From positions 1,123,552 to 1,187,551 of the forward strand of contig BCHH01000005.1 of assembly GCA_001599595.1 (NCBI GenBank): a stretch of 64,000 nt of DNA, in the 5' to 3' direction. The position numbers and the translations under genes are program-made. Position 1 is the stretch's first letter. The number at the start of each line of letters is the position of its first letter. Of the stretch, positions 55,900-64,000 are shown in pieces. The stretch is from Beverwykella pulmonaria. Its lineage: Eukaryota; Ascomycota; Dothideomycetes; Pleosporales; Melanommataceae. The notes under the pieces were generated by a model that did no database searches, was not told where the DNA came from, and saw only the letters and a list, made by a program, of their open reading frames with translations.

Positions 55900-57631
55900 T
55901 TACAGCATATTTCTACGGCAAAGAAGAACCTTGTACTTTCGATCCGGTTTGAGAATGGTAAACTCCTTGGTCCCCAACACCAACCCTGGATCTTCTAGAT
56001 GTGTTTCATATCGTAGTAATAAGCCTGCAACCATCTTCATGATGAAGTTGGTTGCCACATTCCTGCCAATGCATTGTCTGCTGCCGTAACCAAAGCCGAG
56101 AAAACACGTCTTCATGGTCGCAAGGTCATTTTTGCTGTTTGACCACCGATCCGGATTCCATTCGTCTGGATTCGAGAATACTGTGGCATTGCGGCCGATA
56201 GTAGCAGCAGGAACACCGACAGCCACACCACCTGGAACATAAACTCCTGCAATCACAGCTCCTTCTGACGGAGTATCTCGGGGCATCGAATAGCCAATTG
56301 GCGGATGTAGTCGAAGACATTCTATTTCCGCGTGCTCCAGGAGACTCAGCTTGTTGAGTGTTGTGAAAGGAAGAGGACTTGCGCCGCTGAGATTGTCGGG
56401 AAACATGGTTTCGAGCTCTTTCACGATTCGAGATCTGATGGCCGGGTTCTTGCATAGGTAGTAGATCATCCAATTCATGGTGACACTACCCGTGCTCGCG
56501 CCGGCGACCCTTCATGGGTATTAAACGTGCTTTCTCTAGGATAAGGGACGTAAACATACATCAAGGACGAGGTCTCAGCCCGCAGCTCGTCGAAGTCCAT
56601 CTGCTGTCCTGTTTCAGGATCCGTCGCTTCAATAAATCTTTGCATGATGTCTTGTCGCGGCTTCCCGCTTGGCAGAATCTGCTTCCGATCTTCCTGGAAC
56701 CGCTTTTCCAATGCTCCTTTTGCATAGTCCAGGTACTCTAGCCGAGATTGATAGAGCTCCTGTATACTGGGGAGTGGGACCCAACTCATGACCTTAACGT
56801 TGTACTTCCCGAACGGAAGGAGGCCGCTATGATTTGCGAATCTCTGAGATTTCTCGACTAGTGTGGAGTATCTTGCTGGCTCCCCTTTGTCCAGTACGCC
56901 AAAGTTATTCCCTAAGGCTAACTCACCCATGAGATCCATGGTGAAGAGCTCGAACCAAAAGTATATGTCGAAGGGTTCACCAGTTGTTGCGAACTGGTCC
57001 ATCTTGGCCATGAACTTCGCAATGGTGTTATCGATGAATGGCTCAAAAGAGAGAAGAGATTGGGCGCTGAAGCTGTGCGCCACCATGCGGCGTTTCATTG
57101 CGTGGCGCCTCTTGGAGCGTGTCGAGAAGAGCGATTCGCCCGTTGTAGAGAAAGCATCGTACCAGCTTGATTTGCCAAATCCCTCGCCGACCTTGCCATG
57201 CCCTGTATGAATGACTTATCAGCGAAGGTGTGCTACCACGTTGAAGTTTTAATCTTACCATAAATGGCCTTAATCGCATCTGGATGATTGAAAGACACAG
57301 AATTTGGCCCAGTCCGAACAGCAACTGTTCCGGGGCTTCGTTCAAAGAGACTGCTTACCCACTGTGTGCGCTGGTTTTTTTTTAATGCATTTGCCTCTGG
57401 TATGTTACTTATACGCGTTAACCATGGTCCTGGGATTTTTGCCAAGGGAGAGAAGAATAGGCGATAAATGGTGATGCAGATAGGGTAAACAAAGATCAGC
57501 AGGACCACATAGAGTCCCGCACGTGGAATGGAAGGAATTTGAAAGTAGCTGGCGAGAGTCATGATGAAAAGTATGAAAATGCAAGAGATAATAGTGAAAA
57601 TGATTGTGCCTTCGGATATGATTCTCCACAT
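55900..57631 (-). CDS. Cytochrome P450 monooxygenase
   Basis: Three exons on minus (57631-57259, 57202-56560, 56509-55900; introns 56 and 50 bp) sum exactly to 541 residues. I start at ATG 57629-57631; the longer frame begins with GTG. Two hydrophobic N-terminal segments anchor it in the ER, followed by PGPWLTRIS. The I-helix reads VAGASTGSVTMNW (with the oxygen-activating Thr), the K-helix ExxR is ECLR, then PDEWNPDRW, and the heme loop FGYGSRQCIGRN contains the Cys ligand. The overall pattern fits the fungal pisatin-demethylase/benzoate-hydroxylase-like groups. It is divergent from an MFS exporter 512 bp away, a common arrangement for detoxification or metabolite export. Confidence 0.95.
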
Positions 57632-58143
57632 AAGGTGCTCTACCACGTGACTCGTCGAGTCAGCAGAAGCGGGGTAGTGCGCCAGAGGTAGTGCGTCAGA
57701 GGTAGTGCAGAACCCTCAGGAGAAGTCTTGAGCCCCACATCATGCGATAGCGCTTGGAAATGCTTAATCAATCGTCTGGAGGTATTCACAGCTTTTCCAT
57801 GAATATACATCGACTTGCGAAATAATACCTCGCGTTCTAGGACGTTAGTGCGTCTCGAAAACGATACTCAAAGGTTACCATGGGTCAGCAATCCGTTCAG
57901 GAAGAAAATCACGATACGAAGCGCGTGCATATCAATACTTCAAATCCTTGCGTTGTACCCCACATGCAGCCACAACATGTTCCCATTCCGTATGGTCTTC
58001 TCGGCAGTCGCAACGTGGGCTAATGAGAGCTATTCACGTACCCGAGGATGTGGTTCTGCTTAGTATATGAACTATACGTAGGGAACATTCCTTTGGCAAC
58101 AATAGCTTTCTTGTGATCTTTCATTTAAAACGTATCCAACGCC
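57632..58143. promoter_or_regulatory. Divergent P450/MFS promoter with a palindrome and triple repeat
   Basis: At 57649-57661 lies GACTCGTCGAGTC, a perfect 6-bp inverted repeat around one base. At 57673-57710 the unit GGTAGTGCGCCAGA occurs nearly three times. Both are close to the P450 start and are candidate regulator sites controlling the gene pair; no specific factor can be named. Confidence 0.45.
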
Positions 58144-60069
58144 ATGAAGGACACTCCCAATCATGCCGAGCCCAGAGTCGAACATCACGAGCATCACGAT
58201 TTGCCTACTGGATACGATGACCCTCACAGAGCAGCCCTCGAAGATAATCCCGAGACCCCAGAGAAACTGACGCTGTCTGTTCTTCTTTCTGCCCTGTTCC
58301 TGGGTACTTCCTTCACTGGGCCCATCATCTTCGGCTTCATTACCGTGACCCCAATCCTCGTTCAATTATCCGAAAAGATTGGCGGCGGAAACATTGATTT
58401 TTGGATACCGTCTGGATGGGGTGCTGCTGCTGCTGTCGGGTTCAGCATCGCAGGCAGGGTTTCTGATATTTTCGGGAGGTAAGGCATGCATTTTGTAGCA
58501 TCATTTTTCTGGCGCTGTCATATTGGCAATTCATCTCACATCGGTACGGAAATCGATGTGGTGATACTAACGAATGTCAGGCGATATGTCATTCTATTCG
58601 GCCAATTGCTCACTATAGTTGGGGGCATTATTGCTGGTACAGCGGACTCGATGAATCAACTGATAGCCGGTGAGGTAGTGCTGGGTGCTTCAATTGGAAC
58701 TGTATCCGTCGCATACGCCGGTAAGTCTCACTGCCTGGTGCAAGTCAGCGACAACTCATTCACGTTTGCAGGTATATCGGAGATCTTACCAAACAAGTAC
58801 CGCGGAATGGGCCTCGCTTGGACTGAATTTAATCTCGCCAGCTGGGCCATTCCAAGTACGCTACTTGCGAATGCCATGATCTCCGATGCAAGCTGGCGCA
58901 TCATGTTTTGGATCGCAATAGGATATGGTGCCTTCTCCTTTGTCGGCACGTTCTTCGTCTACTTCCCACCGAGCCATCCCAGACCTGACGGCAAGACCAG
59001 ATGGCAAGAATTCAAGGAGCTCGATTTTGTGGGTGCGTTTCTATTCATTGCAGGTCTTGCCGTGTTCCTCTACGGTCTAAATTCAGGCGGAAATACGTAT
59101 CCATGGGAGAGCGCAGGTACACTCGCACCGTTGATCCTTGGACTGATTGTCTTCCTTGGGGCTTTCATTTACGATTTCATCGTCCCCAAAGATCCGTTGT
59201 TCCCGTGGTACTTGTTCAAGAACTTCCGCGAATTTTCGGCACTTATCGTGCTCGTCTTCGTAGCAGGCATGGTCTTCTTCGCCGCTTCCGCTCTCAACGC
59301 GCAAACAATCCTCTACCTACACACTTCCGATCCAATCAAGATTGGCGTCTATTCGATTCCCTCAGGCGTGGGCCAACTCGTCGGCGGTGTCATCATCCCT
59401 GGCCTTGTTCACTACATCAAATATGTGCAGTATCAGTTGACATTCGCCGTCTTCATGCAAACATTGTTCTTCGGCTTGGCTGCACTCATCACTCCAACCA
59501 ATCTGAACTGGTTGATGGCGGTACAATTTCTCGCCATGCTACCCTTCGGCTGGATCACGCTGAATTGTTATACTGCGGCGTCGCTCAATGTACCACAACG
59601 CGATTTAGGGGTCGCGATCGGACTCATAGGCACCTTTCGCTCAGTTGGAGGATCAATCGGTTCTGTGATATTTTCTTCAATCTTCGACCAGACCGCGACC
59701 AAGCAGGTGGCACGACGAATTGCCGAAGTAGCTGGGAGTGCCGGAGTCGAAGCGAGCACTATTCCTCCTCTGATTGCGTCTGCGAGGCTGACGCTGCTTG
59801 GGGTTCCAGGGTTGGCGGCTCAATTTTCCGACGTCCCCGCATCGGTGTACGATGCCAGCGTCACAGCCGCAAGGTACGGATATGCGTATGGATTTCGAAT
59901 CACTTGGTTGGTTTCAATCCCGTTCGGTGTAGTCGCCACACTATGCGCAATGGCAGTGAGAGACCCTTCGAAATACTTCACAAACCATGTTGAGGTGCAT
60001 CTCGAAAAAAATATCGGCGCTAAGAAGAAAGGACATGGAGAAAAACAACACGGAGTGGATGCACACTAG
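58144..60069 (+). CDS. TRI12-like major facilitator efflux pump
   Basis: Exons 58144-58478, 58581-58720 and 58772-60069 sum exactly to 590 residues. The N-terminal soluble part is His/Glu-rich. About fourteen hydrophobic segments follow, starting LTLSVLLSALFLGTSFTGPI. The loop GRVSDIFGRR is the MFS signature between helices 2 and 3, and GISEILPNKYRGMGLAWTEF matches the TRI12-like family, as does RPDGKTRWQEFKELDFVGAF. The second intron (51 nt) is in frame, so retention would insert 17 residues. These plasma-membrane proton antiporters export fungal metabolites or siderophores. The substrate is unknown; it probably functions with the divergent P450. Confidence 0.93.
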
Positions 60070-60533
60070 ATGATTTTATTTAGATGAAACTGGTAATTCC
60101 ACGTTTCTGGTAGCACTCTGTCAAAATATTGTGACTTATTTGAGAGAGGTCCTCACATTTCTTAACTCCAACAATCCAGCTAGACTCCCGATGGGGCTCA
60201 CGAGAGTGGGTATTCCGGTGATCCCCAGCCCGCCCATGAGCCCGACTCCATAAGTGTTTGGACAAAGAGATCCCAGAAAGTGCAATCTTAGAGCCACTTC
60301 GCAATGCGATATCCTCTCCTTTATCTTGGCAAAGTACGCAAGAATATCCGAATATACATCCTCAATGCTTGATCCATCTGTATTTTTCTTGATTGATCAG
60401 GCTCCGTACTGGCACAGGGGCACGAACACATCGATCGCGAAGCCCCATAATGCAGTCTATTCCATGAAAGTTAGTACTGCGATAGAAGCTCAGCGCCCAC
60501 GGCTTATGAGAGAGTTCATCAGACTGAGTAAGG
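60070..60533. other. Spacer between the MFS gene and LTR copy 4
   Basis: No supported gene. If the PTH11-like fragment to the right once continued leftward, its remaining part would lie here on the minus strand, but only a few residues are recognisable. Confidence 0.35.
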
Positions 60534-60538
60534 CTAGC

Positions 60539-60689
60539 TGTCACGATGAGAAGAAGAAGTTAATTGTCTGATGGGTAAATGTGTATATAAAGAGCGTGAA
60601 AGCCGTGAAGAGCTGACTGCTCGCACGATAACTCTATATACACGTGAAGGGGAATAGGACATATGGTAGAACACGTGTAACACGTGACA
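60539..60689 (-). repeat. Solo LTR (copy 4)
   Basis: On the minus strand it reads TGTCACGTGTTACACGTG ... CTCATCGTGACA (151 bp) with the shared core (TTCTACCATATGTCCTATTC, TCGTGCGAGCAGTCAGCTC). Flanking pentamers are ctagc (60534-60538) and ctaac (60690-60694), 4 of 5 matching, so a 5-bp target duplication. It interrupts a receptor-like reading frame. Confidence 0.75.
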
Positions 60690-60834
60690 CTAACCAGTCA
60701 TCGGAATTAACGCCCTGCTTGAGCTTGAGGCGCAAATAGAAGCGCGACGCTACAATAATCGCAGCTAGCGATTCGAAAACTGCGGCTACAATCACAAGGG
60801 TTTTGCTAACGGGGGATTTCAAGTATTCTTCCAT
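60690..60834 (-). pseudogene. PTH11/rhodopsin-like receptor fragment cut by LTR copy 4
   Basis: ATG 60832-60834 opens a 48-codon frame: a hydrophobic segment (TLVIVAAVFESLAAIIVASR) followed by FYLRLKLKQGVNSDDWL. R-x-Y-x-R followed by DDWL is the hallmark of the first cytoplasmic loop of fungal integral membrane receptors with a rhodopsin-like domain (PTH11-like). The frame ends where the LTR begins. Ignoring the LTR and one target copy, the frame continues (DDWLALLSLM) for a few residues beyond the other side and then decays. So the insertion disrupted, or postdates the decay of, a receptor gene. Confidence 0.6.
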
Positions 60835-61841
60835 GGTTACGCAGAAGTAGTTAACTGAATAGCAATAATCCTAGATACTTGAGCGTGTCGATGTAAGCCC
60901 AGGACACCATACCGTCACGTGGATATGCCACTGACTAATCAGTCCGTCATATGTATATCAGGTGTACATACATCACTTCAAATACACATCTGAATACCTT
61001 TTTCCTCCGCACTTCTGCTTACGGTCGACAACTGGGAACGGTAATGGTAGGTGAAGCGCAGACGGTAACTGTTCAAGCCCAAGCTCAATGGGGCGACAGT
61101 AAATAATGGGGAAAAGGCGCCGCCTACTTGAGTCCTGCTCGGGTCTGCCACGACTCGAAGAGGCTAATAAGATGTAATCGCACATAAGAAATGCGGCACA
61201 GGAACACCAGGTCTCGGACTACATCCCTGACATGTAAACTAAGATTTCAGTCTATACATAGCTACCCTTACGCGCCAAAGCTGGCAACGGTTCGTCCCGA
61301 CAAAACGATTCTAACAAACAGGATTTATTGGTGACACCTCCACGAAGTCCGAATTTTAATGAAAAAATCACTGCCAGCCAACAGCTTCCTACACACTCTC
61401 GTCGTGAGTGTTGGTGACCACGATGTGGGTGGGTGGCACAGCACAGCACAGGGGTGAGTGGAACTTTGAACCTTGGAACGCACTTATGAGCAGTTGATAC
61501 TTAATTTCCCGAGAGCATATTCTTCCGTGTCGAAAAAGGCAATCCTTGCCTTAATTCGTGCAAGAAGGCATGCACACTAATACACTAATTTAAAGAGGCA
61601 CAACACGGCGCAGCTTGCAAGAGTTCAAGTCTTGAAATGCATTCCAAGATTAACGCTAGACTTGACAATGTTGCCAGATTTTGACGTGAGTTACCCAGAG
61701 AATCTTTTCGACCCCATTGCATCTAGCGCTAATCAGATATACATATATTGAAACCAGCTAGACAACACATTTCTCAGCACCCTCCGCATCAGCACCCTTT
61801 TTGATCTTCACATCTGTTCAAACTTGCCACCAGCCGCCCAT
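60835..61841. other. Intergenic region
   Basis: No supported gene. Minus ORFs 60973-61185 and 61252-61449 are featureless. The last about 100 bases are the probable leader of the EthD-domain gene. Confidence 0.4.
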
Positions 61842-62372
61842 ATGTCTACGAACGACAAGTCTTCAGCGCCAAGCGCGGGAAAACAGCCCATGATTAGACT
61901 TGATATTTATGTCAAGCGTCATCCATCGTTGACCACGGAGGAATTCCATAAGTTAGTGATCACGTATTGCCGTCAATGAGAGGCTCGTATAATGGGAGAA
62001 CATAGGCGTTGGTCAAACGTACACGGCACTTTGGTCAAAGGTTGGCTTGCGGAGAAAGGAATCTACCGCTATACTCAGGTACCACGCAATGGTTGATTAT
62101 TCACCTGCTCTGCTCTAACAGGTACCTAGTATCACGCCCCACCCGATCTCACTACGCAAGCTCTTGGAATTCATGACGATGCCGCTATCTTGGATTTTGA
62201 TGGACATGCTGAGGTCGTGGTTCCTAACCTTGATGTGCTGAGGAAGCTAGTTGAGGACAATTTCTTTTCGGAGTTTGCGAAGCCTGACGAGGCAGAACTT
62301 GTAGATTTGTCTAGCGTGAAGCGATCCATCGGCTATGAGGAGCATCATGTGGAGGCTGGGAAGGTTGTCTAA
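61842..62372 (+). CDS. EthD-domain (dimeric alpha+beta barrel) protein
   Basis: Exons 61842-61951, 62006-62078 and 62130-62372 (introns 54 and 51 bp) sum exactly to 141 residues. After an N-terminal Ser/Lys tail, MIRLDIYVKRHPSLTTEEF-HKRWSNVHG matches the EthD pattern (FHxHWxxxHG). Then come IYRYTQ, YHAPPDL, DFDGHAEVVVPNLD and a C-terminal acidic strand. Such proteins are ferredoxin-like dimers. In fungi they often act as dehydratases or cyclases in polyketide or other secondary pathways. It lies between a P450/MFS pair and a medium-chain reductase. Confidence 0.9.
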
Positions 62373-63118
62373 ACTAGAACAAAGCGAACGCTTGGTCGGA
62401 TGGGTTCCAGACATTGTGAAAGACTGCGCTTGCTCTGATATCGTTTCACAATTTTGCGGTAGTAATGGAAATTAGGTTGTCCTATGCGAGTCCTTTGGCA
62501 TGAATGATCGCATTTCATGGCAACCCAAAACCTCATATTCCAAGGTCGACTTTGATTTCGTCGGCAATCTGGGAAGATAGAGTACTAGCAGTCATTCAGA
62601 TTAGGGGCACTACCGTACTCGTACTTTCTGGTTGTCGCCGTTGATCTTCTGTGCGATACAGGAATCTGGGCATGGTATTTTTTCTGGATATATGGAGCGG
62701 AAAGAAATGCCTTCACAACAAGCCTCAAAATGCTCATACATGACCACTCTCCGTTATTGCTTTGTTGAACATGTTTTAGAAATTGCAATAGCCTTCACAG
62801 CCAACGTTGTGGTGACACCGCGATTCCCGATTCTGACTGTATTTATGGTATGATATCTTCGAAATACTTAAGTTATCATAAAACTAATATCCACAAATAC
62901 ATATAGTAGATCGGCACTAGAGTTCAGTCTGGAATAATTGTTACCGGAACAAGCAGCTTGCAAGTCTTGGGCGCGTCATGATCCACAAATCCGTAGCCTA
63001 GTTTGCGATATGTTGAAAGTGAATAGTACGACAAGTGGTAGATACCGTACAATTTTCCTTTGAAGAATTGAGCGCCGTTGAGCCATATCCGAAATAGGGA
63101 CAACGCTCTTTATTCGAT
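62373..63118. other. Convergent intergenic region
   Basis: 3' ends of the EthD gene (plus) and reductase (minus). An ORF at 62632-62853 is featureless. Confidence 0.35.
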
Positions 63119-64000
63119 CTACAATTCCACCACTAGCTTGGTCGCACTAACACCAGCCTTCGACTTCTTCAGCCCTTCTTGGATGTACTCCAACCCCTTT
63201 CCGACAACGGTAGGCGGCGGAAGGCACTGGAGCTTCCCCGTCTGTAACGCGGGCGTAACATAGTCGTTCCAGACTGGGGTCGCAATGTCGTTGACGGCGA
63301 AAATCATACCCGCCTTCACGTTCGCAGGGACTTCGGCAGGAGGAGGATGCACGCAGGCAAGGTGGCCTCCACCCAGTTTGGCGAGGATGGCGAGGTCATG
63401 GGCGTATGTTTCGGGAGTAGCGATGGCATCGAAGATGCCGACAAACTCGCTTGGACCAAATTTTCTGACCGTGTCAACGACCTTCTCAACAACCGACAGA
63501 TCTTTGTGGTCCAAGACTTGGACGGCACCACAGCGCTTACTGAACGCAAAGTTGTGCGCGCCGACAATGGAGATGACTTGAATGCCAGCGGCGGTGGCCA
63601 GCTGAGTCGTCATGGAGCCAACGGACGATGAGCCACCGTACACGGCGAGCGTCTTGCCTGAGGATGGCGCGGGTTGCTGCAGCGAGGGGTATGGAAGACC
63701 GAGGGCTGGTGTAGAGACGCCAGGTAGGGCCTCGCCGGCAACCTTGAGGGAAAGCGCGCAAACCGCCGTTTCCATCGCAAATGGCACCACAACTCCGTCG
63801 GTGAAGGAGATGGAATCAGGAAGTATGGCCGCTTTGTTGGCGGGGACGACCGTGTACAGGGCAAAGGCACCATCCTGCGGGCGACCGCTGACCAGATTGA
63901 TAGCATGTCTAGAAGGCATACAGCGTCAGTCCGAGGTTATAAGGTGCTTTCACTACGAGGAAATGTCGGCCAACATACCCGATGATGCGGTTTCCTTTCT
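63119..64000 (-). CDS. Zinc-type medium-chain dehydrogenase/enoyl reductase (partial)
   Basis: The 3' exon (63908-63119) and the end of the previous exon (64000-63979), separated by a 70-bp intron, belong to a gene that continues beyond the window. It encodes the cofactor half of an MDR enzyme: TLAVYGGSSSVGSMTTQLA is the GxxxVG nucleotide-binding loop, preceded by ALSLKVAGE and followed by VISIVGAHN. No Cys/His zinc ligands are visible in this part. QDGAFALYTVVPANKAAILPD fits the trans-enoyl-reductase and zinc-binding-alcohol-dehydrogenase families of fungi. It may reduce metabolite intermediates. Confidence 0.88.

Noticed and set aside
57632..57646. Five extra N-terminal codons for the P450 starting at GTG
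   Set aside because: Nuclear genes in fungi start at ATG with rare exceptions; the ATG at 57629-57631 is followed directly by the membrane anchor.

Overview
The window is nuclear DNA from a filamentous ascomycete (Pezizomycotina). The evidence is intron-bearing genes with short GT..AG introns (mostly 48-102 bp), clear MAK16, HUS1 and MSS1/GTPBP3 orthologues, and fungus-specific families: AcuF-type zinc-finger kinase, DUF7580-like kinase, DUF1996 secreted protein, TRI12-like MFS pump, PTH11-like receptor, NmrA-like protein. I cannot name the class or genus from sequence alone. I saw no tRNA, rRNA, CRISPR array or bacterial-type operon.

Layout. Bases 1-14,000 are gene-poor and decayed: a 1.1 kb non-autonomous hAT-like element with a nested LTR, a broken Zn-cluster regulator, a broken SANT/Myb plus bZIP-like locus, and long stretches with nothing convincing. 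About 14,900-15,600 looks like one short transcript carrying two copies of a seven-residue ORF (MGRGGYN) written with different codons, a hairpin, and a 40-codon ORF. Bases 16,700-19,800 hold housekeeping genes: mitochondrial tRNA-modification GTPase (minus) and MAK16 (plus) back to back. Bases 20,200-27,400 hold a scrambled F-box-like gene, a secreted protein, an SDR and an NmrA-like protein. Bases 28,100-35,700 hold two large divergently transcribed kinase-domain proteins. Then come a CorA-like transporter, an orphan fragment, HUS1 with a 13-nt micro-exon, an aldo-keto reductase, an FBPase/SBPase-like phosphatase, a membrane alpha/beta hydrolase, a conserved unknown protein, and a 128-residue protein whose last 16 codons exist twice around an acceptor site. 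Bases 48,400-51,900 are empty. After that: DUF1996 protein, PaiB-like FMN-binding protein, a divergent P450/TRI12-like MFS pair, a receptor fragment cut by an LTR, an EthD-domain protein and a truncated medium-chain reductase at the right edge.

How the parts relate. Exon models were built by reading splice sites and checking that exon lengths sum to whole codons. This holds for the AcuF-type kinase, DUF7580-like kinase, CorA-like, HUS1, alpha/beta hydrolase, P450, MFS, DUF1996 and EthD genes. The P450, pump, EthD and reductase genes at the right end could form a small secondary-metabolism or detoxification group; that is inference. The most unusual signals are two separate cases of short coding duplications that keep the peptide while nearly all codons differ: the MGRGGYN pair and the duplicated C-terminus at 48,232-48,347.
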